NCBI RefSeq assembly: GCF_900112495.1
Contig: NZ_FOMA01000005.1
Span: 310,001-374,000 of the forward strand
DNA length: 64,000 bases
Reading direction: 5' to 3'
Origin: Bacillus sp. OV322
Lineage (GTDB): Bacteria; Bacillota; Bacilli; Bacillales; DSM-1321
Part shown: piece by piece, positions 53,033 through 63,420 of the stretch
Numbering within the stretch: the stretch's first letter is position 1
Layout: every line of letters begins with the position of its first letter
Translations under genes and position numbers: made by a program
The notes under the pieces: model-generated
Seen by the model: the letters and a program-made list of their open reading frames with translations, nothing else
The model's database searches: none
What the model was told of the DNA's origin: nothing

Positions 53033-54370
53033 TCACTCAAATAAACTCTCTTTAAGAACTTTAACAATGAAGGACATATCGTTATCTGTAATGCTAAGTG
53101 GAGGTGCCAGCTGCAGGATATTGTTAAAGCCTGCCACTGTGTCTCCATTCTTTCCAATGATCAGTCCTTTCTCCCTGCATCTGTCAATAATCCGAGTTAC
53201 CTTTTCAAGCTGCAAGGGTTCTTTAGTTTCCTTGTTCTGTACTAGTTCAATTCCTATAAGGAGCCCTATACCCCGTACATCCCCAACATATGGGTGTTTT
53301 CTTAATGCCTGTAAATCCATAAGAAGTTTTTCTCCCAGCTCTTTTGAACGTCCAATTAAATTCTCATTTTCGTAGATTTCCAGGTTTTTTAAAGCTACGG
53401 CACATGCAGCCGGATTTCCTCCAAATGTATTAACGTGCCTGAAACGGTCATATGCCTCGGTACCTGCGTAGGCTTCATAAATTTCCCTTTTTACAGCTGT
53501 GGCGGATAAAGGCAAATATGCGCTTGTAATGCCCTTTGCCATTGTAATAATATCAGGTGAAACACCGTAATTCATAAATCCAAATGGTTTGCCTGTCCTT
53601 CCGAAGCCGCATATTACCTCATCACAAATCAGCAAGGCACCATGTTTTTCGCAAATTTCCTTCACTCTTGCCATATAACCATCTGGAGGCATCAGGATCC
53701 CTCCCCCGGTAATGATAGGTTCCATAATGACTCCAGCAATTGTCTCGCTTACCTCCCATGTCATCACACGGTCAATTTCTTCTGCAGAAGCAAGACTTGC
53801 GGCGTCAGCAGGGTTTCTATAAAGATCAGGAGGAGCAACATGCAGGAATCCCTGGCCAAGCGGTTCGTATTTATACTTCCTCTGTGCCTGGCCAGTCGCA
53901 GCTAAAGCACCCATTGTATTTCCATGATAGGATCTGTACCTGGAAATGAATTTATATCGGTTATGCCCTCCTGTTTGCTGGTGATACTGGCGTGTTATCT
54001 TAAATGCTGCCTCGTTCGCTTCCGATCCGCTGTTGGAAAAGAAAATTACGTAGTCTTCTCCCAGCCATTCATTTAACTTTTCTGCAAGCTTAATGGCAGG
54101 TGCATGGCTTTGCGTTAAAGGAAAATAAGCGAGCTCCTTAAGCTGCTGATAAGCTGCATCTGCAAGTTCATGCCTTCCATAACCAACGTTTACGCACCAT
54201 AAACCCGACATTCCATCGAGGTAACGGCTGCCTTCACTATCTGTTATCCATGCACCGTTTCCTTCTTTGATTATCATGTGTGACTGTCCAGGTGCCGACC
54301 CCTTCATGGAATGCCATAAATATTTTTCATCCAGTTCCTGAAGTGATTGTGTTTTCCCAGTATTTTGCAT
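53033..54370 (-). CDS. Class III aminotransferase, probable beta-alanine transaminase (PydD type)
   Basis: PLP-dependent omega-aminotransferase of 445 residues. Signatures are LDGMSGLWCVNVGYGRHEL near the start, FFSNSGSEANEAAFKI, the PLP aspartate in LLICDEVICGFGRTG and the PLP lysine in ITMAKGITSAYLPL. The neighbouring pyrimidine degradation genes suggest that it turns beta-alanine (or 3-aminoisobutyrate) into the semialdehyde used by the next gene product. Omega-amino acid:pyruvate aminotransferase is the general family name. It follows the dehydrogenase gene after 30 bases. ATG with TGGAGC upstream. Confidence 0.87.
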   Translation of the reverse strand: MQNTGKTQSLQELDEKYLWHSMKGSAPGQSHMIIKEGNGAWITDSEGSRYLDGMSGLWCVNVGYGRHELADAAYQQLKELAYFPLTQSHAPAIKLAEKLNEWLGEDYVIFFSNSGSEANEAAFKITRQYHQQTGGHNRYKFISRYRSYHGNTMGALAATGQAQRKYKYEPLGQGFLHVAPPDLYRNPADAASLASAEEIDRVMTWEVSETIAGVIMEPIITGGGILMPPDGYMARVKEICEKHGALLICDEVICGFGRTGKPFGFMNYGVSPDIITMAKGITSAYLPLSATAVKREIYEAYAGTEAYDRFRHVNTFGGNPAACAVALKNLEIYENENLIGRSKELGEKLLMDLQALRKHPYVGDVRGIGLLIGIELVQNKETKEPLQLEKVTRIIDRCREKGLIIGKNGDTVAGFNNILQLAPPLSITDNDMSFIVKVLKESLFE

Positions 54371-54400
54371 ACTATCAGCTCCATTCTTTGTAGAATTGCG

Positions 54401-55861
54401 TTAGTACCTTGCTGTCAGCATTTTTTTTCTAGTGTAAAATTCCACTCCATCTTTTCCATTTGCATGCAGATCTCCATAAAATGATTTTTTGTAGCCTGAA
54501 AAAGGGAAAAATGCCATTGGTGCAGGAACACCGAGATTTACACCAAGCATACCTGCATCGATTTCATCCCTGAACAGACGTACAGCTTTCGCACTATCCG
54601 TATAGATGCATGCACCATTTGCAAATTCCGATTTATTTGTCAATTCAATTGCTTCATCGAGAGTATTTACCCGTACTACTGAAAGGACGGGAGCAAAAAT
54701 TTCATCCTTCCAAATTTTCATATCCGTATGCACTTCGTCAAAGATTGTCGGTCCTATAAAGTAGCCGCCTTCCGGACCATCGTCCTTTCTTCCATCCCTA
54801 ACAAGCCGTGCTCCCTGAAGCTCGCCATGCTGAATATATTGAAGTGTTCTTTCTTTATGGGCTTCACGGATTACAGGTCCAAGAAAGACATCTTTGTCAA
54901 TGCCGTTCCCCATAATGATCCCATCTGCAGCCTGCTTAAGCCGGCTAACCAGTTCATCCGCTGTATTTCCCACGGCAACAACAACTGAAGCAGCCATGCA
55001 CCGTTCACCGGCAGAACCAAAAGCAGCCATTGTTATATTCCTCACAGCATTATCCATGTCAGCGTCAGGAAGCACGATTGAATGATTTTTAGCACCTGCA
55101 AGCGCTTGTACGCGCTTGCCATTTGCGGCAGCTGTTTTATAAACATACTCCGCTACCGGCTGTGAGCCGACAAAAGAAATGGCTTTAATATCTTCATGGC
55201 TTAATAAACCATTCACTACATCATGTGCACCATGCACTACATTTAGAACACCATCAGGCAAACCTGCCTCTTTAAGGAGCTCAGCCAGTTTGTTTGCCAA
55301 AAGAGGCGTTCTTTCAGAAGGTTTTAGGACAAATGTATTTCCGCATGCAATAGCAAGCGGGAACATCCAGCAAGGCACCATCATAGGAAAGTTGAATGGT
55401 GTTATTCCGCCGATGACCCCAATAGGGTAGCGGTACATGCCAGATTCTATGCCTGTTGCAATATCAGGAAGCTGATACCCTTGCATAAGGCTTGGTACTC
55501 CTGAGGCAAATTCAACGCATTCAATTCCCCGAAGCACTTCCCCGTAAGCCTCTTCATAGCTCTTTCCATTCTCCTGTGTTACTAATTTTGCAAGGCTTTC
55601 CCAATTCTCGGTGAGAAGCTGGTGATATTTGAACAAAATCCTTGCTCTTTGCGGAACCGCAACTTTACGCCAGCTTTTGAACGCTTCCTTTGCAGCTGCA
55701 ACAGCAGAATTTAATTCTTCCTGCGAAGAAAGAGGCACACTCGCCAATAGCTCCCCTGTTGCAGGGTTAGGCACATCCTCAAATTTTCCGCTGGAAGAAT
55801 CCACCCACTTTCCGCCTACAAAATTCTTTAAAATCTCAACTGCCGGCTTTGTAACTGTCAT
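54401..55861 (-). CDS. CoA-acylating (methyl)malonate-semialdehyde dehydrogenase
   Basis: Oxidises malonate or methylmalonate semialdehyde to acetyl- or propionyl-CoA with NAD+ and CoA. The 486-residue ALDH-family protein has the catalytic cysteine in [20 protein letters not shown]-binding [13 protein letters not shown] and the C-terminal [20 protein letters not shown] typical of MmsA/IolA enzymes. I chose the ATG at 55861, which has GGAGGGG upstream; the frame is open for 39 more codons but that part reads as promoter region. Last steps of pyrimidine breakdown by context; the valine and inositol routes use the same enzyme type. Confidence 0.9.
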   Translation of the reverse strand: MTVTKPAVEILKNFVGGKWVDSSSGKFEDVPNPATGELLASVPLSSQEELNSAVAAAKEAFKSWRKVAVPQRARILFKYHQLLTENWESLAKLVTQENGKSYEEAYGEVLRGIECVEFASGVPSLMQGYQLPDIATGIESGMYRYPIGVIGGITPFNFPMMVPCWMFPLAIACGNTFVLKPSERTPLLANKLAELLKEAGLPDGVLNVVHGAHDVVNGLLSHEDIKAISFVGSQPVAEYVYKTAAANGKRVQALAGAKNHSIVLPDADMDNAVRNITMAAFGSAGERCMAASVVVAVGNTADELVSRLKQAADGIIMGNGIDKDVFLGPVIREAHKERTLQYIQHGELQGARLVRDGRKDDGPEGGYFIGPTIFDEVHTDMKIWKDEIFAPVLSVVRVNTLDEAIELTNKSEFANGACIYTDSAKAVRLFRDEIDAGMLGVNLGVPAPMAFFPFSGYKKSFYGDLHANGKDGVEFYTRKKMLTARY

Positions 55862-56010
55862 GTTAATCCCCTCCAGAAAAATGTCATATATATTGACTTT
55901 ATTATAGTAGCCGTATGGATTGGCTTCATTAGACACTATGTAAAAGAATATAATCGAAATTCCTACAGTTTGTTGCACTGTACAAGAAAATTACCATGAA
56001 ATTCTTCAAT

Positions 56011-56039
56011 AAAAAAACGATACTAAAAGGCAAGTATCG
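56011..56039 (-). terminator. Terminator of the PucR gene
   Basis: CGATACT/AGTATCG stem with an 8-base loop followed on the minus strand by seven T, about 65 bases after the stop. Confidence 0.85.
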
Positions 56040-56102
56040 CTTTACATTTCTGACAAATAAATTATGAATCTAGGACTTTATTTTCTCCCCGCCAGCTAAG
56101 AC

Positions 56103-57719
56103 TCAGATTTCTGCCTTGAGCTTCAGGTTTTTTTTTGAGCTTGTCAAATATTCGTGTGCAAGCACCATGAATTCAAGCTCAAGCCGTTTCTCGGACTTCA
56201 TGAAATTTTGGCCGAGAAGCTTTTCCAGTTTTTCTAGCCGATGATATAAGGTTTGCCTGACAATAAACAGCCTGCTTGAAGTTTCCTGTTTAGATCCGCT
56301 GCAGGCGAGATAGGTTTTCAATGTCCTAAGTAATTCACCGTTATTCCGTCTGTCATAATTCAGCACTGGCTCAAGATATTCATTTACTGTTTCCTCCAGG
56401 TTGCTATGCTGTTTAACTAAAGATAAAATCCTGTGCATATGAAGATCCTGATAAAAAAAGCTTTTGTTTTCTTCAGCAAGGGAATCCTGAAGAAGAAGTG
56501 TCTCTTTAGCTGATTGATAGCTCTTATGCACATCTCCCAAATCAGTTACATATTTTCCAACTCCGTATGAAATACCGATTAATCTCTTTCTCCCGCTGTT
56601 TTCAGCTTTATTTATCCTGTTAAAAGCATCAGTCATCCTTTCTTTCCAATTATCCGGATTTCGTTTATCGCCTAGAATAAAAATCAGATTATGCTGAATT
56701 TCGGTAGAAAATAGCTGAAATCCGCTTTGTTCGAAAACTGTCCTGAACAATAATTTAAAATATGTGCGGTCTACTGAGGAATTTTTATTGGAAGCTGCCT
56801 GAAGCTTACAAATGCAGACCGTCCCGCCATTTAGATTGGTTTGCGGATGGCTGTATGAAAGCTGGCTGCGGACAACCTCTTCGCTATATTCGCCATCCAG
56901 CCAGCTTCTGATCCATTTGCTTTCTTCGGCTAGTTTTCTTTCCTCCACATATAAATCCCTTAAGAAATGCTGAGCAAGTGCAGTGGCAGTCCGATCTAAA
57001 ATAATGAGATCGAATTCATTCAACATACGGTGTTTGGCATAAATAATCAGTTCTGCATAGCTTTCTCCAAGAATTGTGATCGTCTGTTTTAACATGGATG
57101 TATGCTGAATGCGGTCATATTCTTTTATCTGTTCAAGCAATAACTTCAGCTCTTTTCCCCTTATAATAGGGAAAGCGAGCGATTTATTGTCATTGAAAAC
57201 AATTAATACCTGAAGATCCAAGTAATTTTGCAAAAACTTAAGTATTTGCTCATAATGGTCGATTTCCAATAGGTTTTTGTTTAGCTCCTGGGAGTAATTT
57301 TCAATGTTTGAGATCAAAAGGTATTGCTTATTAATGATGATGGAATGCAAATCGTGGGTTATTTCGACAAAGGGTACTTCATGATGAAAAAGGATGATAG
57401 GAAATTTGCTGCGGTCAGCTAATTCAATTGCTTCTTGAGGAATGTTAACAATATTGGTGCCCAATTCTATGCATATTCCAGAGGCCTGGGCTGCAATCAG
57501 CTCCTGTAAGAATGGCATAAATAATGATTCATCATCTTTCCAGCCAAGGCCGGTGGTAAGAATTAATTCATTTCCATTCAGCAAGTGGTTGACTTGGGTG
57601 GATTCTACAACATGCACCCACTTTACTAAACGCTGTATACCGTGATTTCCTGCTGCTATGCAGCTTTTATCAAAGTGTTTTCGCTTTAAGATTTCTTCTA
57701 TTGTAATAAAAGAATTCAT
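56103..57719 (-). CDS. PucR family transcriptional regulator
   Basis: A 538-residue regulator. The N-terminal purine catabolism domain (about 1-125) opens FITIEEILKRKHFDKSCIAA and includes LNGNELILTTGLGWKDD. The middle GGDEF-like or unclassified part is followed by the C-terminal PucR helix-turn-helix (LLRTLKTYLACSGSKQETSS, then LFIVRQTLYHRLEKLEKLLG). B. subtilis PucR activates purine breakdown genes; here the neighbours are pyrimidine degradation genes, so it most likely controls those. ATG eight bases after GAGG. Confidence 0.9.
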   Translation of the reverse strand: MNSFITIEEILKRKHFDKSCIAAGNHGIQRLVKWVHVVESTQVNHLLNGNELILTTGLGWKDDESLFMPFLQELIAAQASGICIELGTNIVNIPQEAIELADRSKFPIILFHHEVPFVEITHDLHSIIINKQYLLISNIENYSQELNKNLLEIDHYEQILKFLQNYLDLQVLIVFNDNKSLAFPIIRGKELKLLLEQIKEYDRIQHTSMLKQTITILGESYAELIIYAKHRMLNEFDLIILDRTATALAQHFLRDLYVEERKLAEESKWIRSWLDGEYSEEVVRSQLSYSHPQTNLNGGTVCICKLQAASNKNSSVDRTYFKLLFRTVFEQSGFQLFSTEIQHNLIFILGDKRNPDNWKERMTDAFNRINKAENSGRKRLIGISYGVGKYVTDLGDVHKSYQSAKETLLLQDSLAEENKSFFYQDLHMHRILSLVKQHSNLEETVNEYLEPVLNYDRRNNGELLRTLKTYLACSGSKQETSSRLFIVRQTLYHRLEKLEKLLGQNFMKSEKRLELEFMVLAHEYLTSSKKNLKLKAEI

Positions 57720-57816
57720 TGCTGCAGCCTCATTTCCTATTATGATTGTTTCATATTATGTTAATTATAATAAAAATCAGTCATCTCAGCCATAGGACTG
57801 TCAGTTTTTCTAACAT

Positions 57817-57847
57817 CAAAAAGAGACATGATTTTCTTCATGTCTCT
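57817..57847 (-). terminator. Terminator of the preT/preA/hydantoinase unit
   Basis: AGAGACATGA/TCATGTCTCT, 6-base loop, then TTTTT on the minus strand, about 55 bases after the 74-residue gene. Confidence 0.85.
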
Positions 57848-57900
57848 AAAATAGGATAAAAAGGGATATTGTTAGACATTTCCTGCAATATTTGCGGGTA

Positions 57901-58125
57901 TTATTTTTTGCTGATGTAAGCTGCTTCTAATAAAAATACAGAGAAATATTTTCTGCCTTCTGCTGTTTTAATATGAAGCTGCTGATATTCATTTACTTCT
58001 TTAGATTTTTTAAAGTCTACAAACGCACCGCTGAGATTTTCAGTAATATGTTCTATTCTGTACCCCTGGTTCACCAGGCTATCAATCTTTTCTTTTTCCT
58101 CAAGGAACTCCTGGAAATCTGACAT
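57901..58125 (-). CDS. Small conserved-looking protein (74 aa)
   Basis: Soluble 74-residue protein beginning MSDFQEFLEEKEKIDSLVNQ; later ITENLSGAFVDFKK and TAEGRKYFSVFLLEA. The ATG at 58125 follows GGAAGGGTG; the longer frame has none. I have an impression of similar short Bacillus proteins of unknown function but cannot name the family safely. It is the last gene before the terminator of the pyrimidine unit, 78 bases after the dihydropyrimidinase gene. Confidence 0.65.
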   Translation of the reverse strand: MSDFQEFLEEKEKIDSLVNQGYRIEHITENLSGAFVDFKKSKEVNEYQQLHIKTAEGRKYFSVFLLEAAYISKK

Positions 58126-58203
58126 TCCGCTCACCCTTCCGCACATTTTAAGCAATCAGCTGACTTAGGCCAGGCGAAGTGGCTCAGTCTGGAAAAGATT
58201 TTT

Positions 58204-59619
58204 CTATAAGGAAAGCTCTTCTACCCTGGTTTTAGATTCTTTTCCATATTTTGAGCGTTTAAGATAATGCCCTTTTCCTGGCTCCCCTATAAAATGCTTG
58301 TTTTTTATGACAAAACTGCCCCTGGATAAAACAGTTACAGGCTCCCCTGTTATCTCCATACCTTCAAAAGCGCTATAATCGACAGCAGTATGATGTGTTT
58401 CTGCAGAAAGCACTCTTTTTACTGATGGATCAAATATTACCAAGTCAGCATCTGATCCAACGGCAATCGTTCCTTTCTGAGGATAAAGACCAAACAGCTT
58501 GGCGGCTCTTGTGGCAGTGATATCAACAAATTGATTTAAGGTGATCCGATCTTTCATAACACCCTCTGAAAAAAGGATGCTCATTCGGTCTTCAATCATC
58601 GGGCCCCCGTTAGGTATTTTTGTGAAATCATTTCTTCCCAAATCCTTCTGTCCTTTAAAGTCGAAGGAGCATTGATCAGAGCCAATAGTCTGCAGCTGAC
58701 CGCTTTTCAGTGCATTCCATAGAAAATCCTGATGATGTTTTTCCCGAAGCGGAGGGGACCAGACATACTTTGCTCCTTCAAAGTCAGGCTTTTCCATGTA
58801 GGATTGATCTAACACGAGGTATTGTGGGCATGTTTCTCCCCACACATCAAACCCTTTTTTTCTTGCTTCTATAATTTTTTCTGCCGCATCCTGGCAGGAT
58901 ACATGGACGACATATAATTGTGAATTTGCAAGGCCGGCAAGCTGTGCAGCCCTGCCCGTTGCTTCTCCTTCAATTTCGGGTGGGCGGGTTAATGCATGAT
59001 AAATAGGTTCAGTTTTACCTTCTTCAAGTGCTTTTTTTGTTAAATAATCGATAACATCCCCATTTTCTGCATGCACCATCACCAGGGCCCCATGTTCCTT
59101 TGCTGTAACAAGTGTCCGGAAGAGAGTTTCATCATCTGCCTGAAAAACATTTTTATAAGCCATAAACACCTTAAAAGAAGTGATCCCCTCTTCTTCAATT
59201 ACTTTAGGAATCTCATTAAGTACATCTTCATTTATCTCTGAAATCATTAAATGAAAACTATAGTCAATGACTGCTTTGTCCCTGGACTTTTCATGCCAGA
59301 CATCGATGGCTTTTTTTAATGGTTCCCCTTTTTCCGTTAAACAAAAATCGATAATAGTTGTCGTTCCGCCGTACGCCGCACCAATTGTTCCAGTTTCAAA
59401 ATCATCCTTTGTAACTGTTCCGCCAAAGGGCATATCCAAATGTGTGTGGGGATCAATTCCGCCAGGAAAAATATAAGAACCGGCAGCATCGATTATTTCT
59501 GCACCCTCTGCATTGAGATTTATCCCAATAGCTGATATTTTTTCGTTTTCTATTAATATATCTGCTTTATAGACATCTGATGCAGTGACAATTTTTCCGT
59601 TTCGGATTATTTTTTTCAT
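58204..59619 (-). CDS. Dihydropyrimidinase / D-hydantoinase
   Basis: Opens dihydrouracil or dihydrothymine to the N-carbamoyl amino acid (hydantoins are alternative substrates). The 471-residue amidohydrolase has the metal motif GGIDPHTHLDMPFGGT, the carboxylated lysine in SFKVFMAYKN, ligands in MVHAENGD and YVVHVSC, and the catalytic aspartate in IGSDQCSF. Length typical. ATG with AGGAGGG upstream, 11 bases after the preA gene, so they share an operon. Confidence 0.93.
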   Translation of the reverse strand: MKKIIRNGKIVTASDVYKADILIENEKISAIGINLNAEGAEIIDAAGSYIFPGGIDPHTHLDMPFGGTVTKDDFETGTIGAAYGGTTTIIDFCLTEKGEPLKKAIDVWHEKSRDKAVIDYSFHLMISEINEDVLNEIPKVIEEEGITSFKVFMAYKNVFQADDETLFRTLVTAKEHGALVMVHAENGDVIDYLTKKALEEGKTEPIYHALTRPPEIEGEATGRAAQLAGLANSQLYVVHVSCQDAAEKIIEARKKGFDVWGETCPQYLVLDQSYMEKPDFEGAKYVWSPPLREKHHQDFLWNALKSGQLQTIGSDQCSFDFKGQKDLGRNDFTKIPNGGPMIEDRMSILFSEGVMKDRITLNQFVDITATRAAKLFGLYPQKGTIAVGSDADLVIFDPSVKRVLSAETHHTAVDYSAFEGMEITGEPVTVLSRGSFVIKNKHFIGEPGKGHYLKRSKYGKESKTRVEELSL

Positions 59620-59630
59620 AGTATACCCTC

Positions 59631-60911
59631 CTATTTAACCAGGTCTCTTTCACCAAGCATTCCAATTGCACTTTGTCTTTGATTCCATGTCATCGGCGGC
59701 AGCTGCCTTTCTAGTTCAACCATATCAATTGCCCCATCAACCGGGCAAACGATGGAACAAAGATTGCACCCCACGCAATCTTCTTCCCGTACACGCAAAT
59801 AAGAGTTTCCATTTTCTCCGGTAAGAATATCAATACATTGATGTGAGGTATCTTCACAAGCAATATGGCATTTATTACACTTAATGCATACTTCTGTATT
59901 GATTCTGGCTGCTACTTTATAATTTAGATCGAGCTCTCCCCAGTTTGAGTAGCGGCCAACGGATTTTCCTACAAGATCCATGACGGAGGCTAAGCCTTTT
60001 TCATCTAAATAATTGGATAGTCCTTCTATCATATCTTCTACTATTCTAAAACCATGATGCATAGCCGCTGTACATACTTGAACTCCAGTAGCACCCATTA
60101 AAATAAATTCAACGGCATCCTGCCAATTGGATATTCCTCCTATTCCTGAAATTGGCACATCTATAAGTGCATTCCGGGCACATTCCGCTACCATATTCAA
60201 GGCAATAGGCTTGACTGCCGGACCGCAATATCCGCCATGTGCCCCTTTTCCAGCTACATGAGGAATAGTATTCCAGGAATGAATATCAACCCCTGCAAGA
60301 CTGTTTATCGTATTAATCATACTGACGGCGTCTGCTCCGCCTCTTACGGCAGCTTCTGCTGTCACCGTTATATCTGTTATATTGGGAGTTAACTTTACGA
60401 TAACGGGTGAGCGTGCGGCTTCTTTAGCCCAATATGTCTGTTTTTCTACGAGTTCAGGTACTTGTCCTGAAGCGGAGCCCATTCCCCGTTCCGCCATTCC
60501 ATGGGGACAGCCGAAATTAAGCTCAAAACCGTCTACTCCTGCATCTTCTACACGTTTAACAATTTCATGCCATTTCTCCTGTTTTGGCTCAACCATTAAG
60601 GAGGCGATGATAGCATGATCCGGAAACCTTTTTTTTGTTTCGTAGATTTCCTTTAAATTCACTTCTAGGGGTCTGTCAGTAATCAGTTCAATATTATTAA
60701 AGCCTGCCACTCTCTGGCCATTGAACCCGATTGCAGCAAAACGGGAGGTTACATTCAAAATTGGGTCTCCGAGTGTTTTCCATACAGCTCCGCCCCATCC
60801 TGCTTCAAATGCTCTTTGCACCTGGTAGCCTGAATTGGTCGGGGGAGCTGAAGCAAGCCAAAAGGGATTAGGTGATTTTATCCCTGCAAGATTAATGTGT
60901 AGATCAGCCAT
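59631..60911 (-). CDS. preA: NAD-dependent dihydropyrimidine dehydrogenase subunit PreA
   Basis: FMN/Fe-S catalytic subunit that reduces uracil or thymine. The 426-residue protein has the barrel opening SPNPFWLASAPPTNSGYQ, the catalytic cysteine in NFGCPHGMAERGMG and two C-terminal [4Fe-4S] motifs CIKCNKCHIACED and CVGCNLCSIVCP. Partner is PreT, encoded 22 bases upstream. ATG with AAGGAGG upstream. The physiological direction is reduction in pyrimidine breakdown given the rest of the operon. Confidence 0.93.
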   Translation of the reverse strand: MADLHINLAGIKSPNPFWLASAPPTNSGYQVQRAFEAGWGGAVWKTLGDPILNVTSRFAAIGFNGQRVAGFNNIELITDRPLEVNLKEIYETKKRFPDHAIIASLMVEPKQEKWHEIVKRVEDAGVDGFELNFGCPHGMAERGMGSASGQVPELVEKQTYWAKEAARSPVIVKLTPNITDITVTAEAAVRGGADAVSMINTINSLAGVDIHSWNTIPHVAGKGAHGGYCGPAVKPIALNMVAECARNALIDVPISGIGGISNWQDAVEFILMGATGVQVCTAAMHHGFRIVEDMIEGLSNYLDEKGLASVMDLVGKSVGRYSNWGELDLNYKVAARINTEVCIKCNKCHIACEDTSHQCIDILTGENGNSYLRVREEDCVGCNLCSIVCPVDGAIDMVELERQLPPMTWNQRQSAIGMLGERDLVK

Positions 60912-60933
60912 GTTATGCCTCCTTTTTAGCTAT

Positions 60934-62301
60934 TTAGGCAGTTGCGGTTACTTCGCCTGCAAGACTTTTATGAACTTCATAGGCTGTCAGTTTTCCCTGC
61001 TGTGCAGCGGAAACCACCATTGCTTCACCCTGTCCTTTTCCAAAAGTCACATCACCGCAGGCATATACTTTATCGCAAGTGGTTTTATATGAATCAGGGA
61101 TAAGCTTGACCACTCCTCCTCTTTGTTCAACACCAAATTCTTCTAATAAAGATATATAACGGGATTGTCCAATTGCTCTGATAACCGCGTCTATTTCCAG
61201 GGTAAATTCAGAGCCCTGTAATGGCAGCGGATTTCTCCGCCCATCGTCGCCAGGTTCACTTAAGATCATTTTGATGCATTCAATTGCAGATACCCTGCCC
61301 TGGCCATCAGAAATAATCCTTACAGGTGCAGTGAGCCATTGGAAATCCACATTATCATGTATCGCAAATTCGTATTCAAAGTCATAGGCTGTCATTTCAT
61401 CAATAGATCGCCGATAAATGATTTTGACGTCTTCTGCACCTAAGCGGACAGAACAAGTGGCAGCGTCTATTGCCGTATTTCCTGCACCGATTACTGCAAC
61501 TTTTTTTCCTATTAAGTCTTTGGTAAGTGTTCCTGTTTTCGTAGCTTCAACAAACGAAATCGCATCATAAACACCGTCTAATTCCTCGCCGTCAATTCCT
61601 AACTTTGGAACCTCAGACATGCCAATTGCAAGTACAACAGCATCATAATTATCTAATATGGCTTTTGGAGCGATATCTGTGCCTACTGCCGTATTTGTTC
61701 TGATTTCCACATCCAGGTTTTTTACTTGCTGAATTTCCCAGTATGATATGCTTTGAGGGAGACGGAAAGAAACGATCCCGTATGTATCCATTCCTCCCGC
61801 TTTTTCCTTGGCCTCAAATATTGTGACCGAATGTCCCAAAATAGCAAGCTCCCTTGCAGCAGATAAACCGGCGGGGCCGCCCCCTATAATAGCTACCTTC
61901 TTCCCGGTCTTTTTTCCGGCCTTAAAAAGGATTGCTTCATTGCTGATCGCCCAGTCCGTTGCATATCTTTGAAGATTTCCAATCAGGATTGGGGAGGTGG
62001 AATGATTAAGCACACAAGCTCCTTCGCATAGCTCTTCTGTAGGGCATACCCTCGAACAGCTTGCACCTACAGGATTTGCAGTCATAATTGTTTTAGCCGA
62101 ACCTTTTAAATTGCCGGATGCAATTTTTTTGATGAAAGAAGGAATATCTATATCTGTAGGGCAAGCTTTAATACAAGGGGCATCATAGCAATATAAACAT
62201 CGATTTGCTTCTTCAATAGCCTGGCGGTTTGTCAAAGCAGGTTCAATTTCTTCAAAATTCTGTTCCAGCTGATGCAGAGATATTCTTTCAGCTTTATTCA
62301 T
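60934..62301 (-). CDS. preT: NAD-dependent dihydropyrimidine dehydrogenase subunit PreT
   Basis: Flavin subunit that feeds electrons from NADH to PreA. The 455-residue protein has an N-terminal Fe-S part (CLYCYDAPCIKACPTDIDIP), the FAD motif AIIGGGPAGLSAARE near residue 134 and the NAD motif VAVIGAGNTAIDAA near residue 270, then GDVTFGKGQGEAM near the end. It resembles the N-terminal half of eukaryotic DPD and GltD. ATG has GGGAG upstream. 41 bases after the beta-ureidopropionase gene. Confidence 0.93.
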   Translation of the reverse strand: MNKAERISLHQLEQNFEEIEPALTNRQAIEEANRCLYCYDAPCIKACPTDIDIPSFIKKIASGNLKGSAKTIMTANPVGASCSRVCPTEELCEGACVLNHSTSPILIGNLQRYATDWAISNEAILFKAGKKTGKKVAIIGGGPAGLSAARELAILGHSVTIFEAKEKAGGMDTYGIVSFRLPQSISYWEIQQVKNLDVEIRTNTAVGTDIAPKAILDNYDAVVLAIGMSEVPKLGIDGEELDGVYDAISFVEATKTGTLTKDLIGKKVAVIGAGNTAIDAATCSVRLGAEDVKIIYRRSIDEMTAYDFEYEFAIHDNVDFQWLTAPVRIISDGQGRVSAIECIKMILSEPGDDGRRNPLPLQGSEFTLEIDAVIRAIGQSRYISLLEEFGVEQRGGVVKLIPDSYKTTCDKVYACGDVTFGKGQGEAMVVSAAQQGKLTAYEVHKSLAGEVTATA

Positions 62302-62342
62302 GAACGTTCTCCCTTCTTGGCTATTTTCCTTTATATAAATAT

Positions 62343-63233
62343 TTATGGCAGCAAAGCCGTCATTTCTTTATAAGTCTCCGGCCGGCGGTCACGGTAGAAT
62401 TGCCAGGCATCCCTGACTTCCCTTATTAACTTCCTGTCCATTTCCCCAACAATAACTTCATCTTTATCTCTGCTTGCCATGGCAACAAAGTTTCCTTTTG
62501 GGTCTGCTAGGTATGACTGGCCATAAAACTCTCCCATATTCCATGGTGCTTCGGTGCCCACCCGATTGACGGCGGCAATATAGTATCCGTTTGCTACTGC
62601 ATGTGCAGGCTGTTCCAGTTTCCATAAATACTCAGAAGTGCCAGCTACCGTCGCGGACGGGTTAAAGACAATTTCTGCTCCTTTCAGCCCAAGCAGCCGT
62701 GCACCTTCCGGAAAATGCCGGTCATAGCATATATACACACCAATCTTGGCGTATGCAGTATCAAACACTTGGTAGCCAAGATTACCAGGCTTAAAATAAT
62801 ACTTTTCCCAAAATCCGCAGCCTTCTTCTCCTGCTGCAACATGCGGAATGTGGTTTTTCCGGTATTTGCCCAAATAAGAGCCATCTGCATCTATGACAGC
62901 GGCAGTGTTGTAATAGGTGGCTATACCCTCCCGTTCATAAATTGGAAGAATGAGAACGACACTCAGTTCTTTTGCCAGTTCCTGAAAAAATTTTACTGTT
63001 GGTCCATTTGGTACTTCTTCAGCTGCATCATACCATTTGGTTTTTTGCTCTGCACAGAAATATGGACCATAGAAAATTTCCTGAAGGCAGATGATCTGCG
63101 CCGATTTTTCTTTTGCTTTCCTGATTAAACTCACATGTTTCTCAATTGCCCTTTTTTTATGGACTTCCACTGGCTCGTCTCCATGAATATCATTTGCCGC
63201 TTGTATAAGCCCAATCATTACTTTATCCGTCAA
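62343..63233 (-). CDS. Beta-ureidopropionase (N-carbamoyl-beta-alanine amidohydrolase)
   Basis: Nitrilase-superfamily enzyme that cleaves N-carbamoyl-beta-alanine to beta-alanine, CO2 and ammonia. The 296-residue protein has the catalytic triad E (IICLQEIFYGPYF), K (GKYRKNHIPH) and C (IGVYICYDRHFPE). The start is a TTG at 63233, six bases after AGGAGGG. First gene of the minus-strand pyrimidine operon. N-carbamoyl-D-amino acid amidohydrolase or an aliphatic amidase is the alternative reading; context favours beta-ureidopropionase. Confidence 0.9.
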   Translation of the reverse strand: MTDKVMIGLIQAANDIHGDEPVEVHKKRAIEKHVSLIRKAKEKSAQIICLQEIFYGPYFCAEQKTKWYDAAEEVPNGPTVKFFQELAKELSVVLILPIYEREGIATYYNTAAVIDADGSYLGKYRKNHIPHVAAGEEGCGFWEKYYFKPGNLGYQVFDTAYAKIGVYICYDRHFPEGARLLGLKGAEIVFNPSATVAGTSEYLWKLEQPAHAVANGYYIAAVNRVGTEAPWNMGEFYGQSYLADPKGNFVAMASRDKDEVIVGEMDRKLIREVRDAWQFYRDRRPETYKEMTALLP

Positions 63234-63420
63234 GATAATCCCTCCTGTTTTTCAAATTTATAAAATATGCTGAATAATCAGTATTCATTTCACTTATTTT
63301 ATAATGACAAAGAATGCAATTCATTAAACACTTTGTAAGTATATAATTTGCCGATTCATACATAGTGTAAAAAATAGTTCCTTACATGCAGAAAAGCGAC
63401 TTTATGATATGTACATCAAA

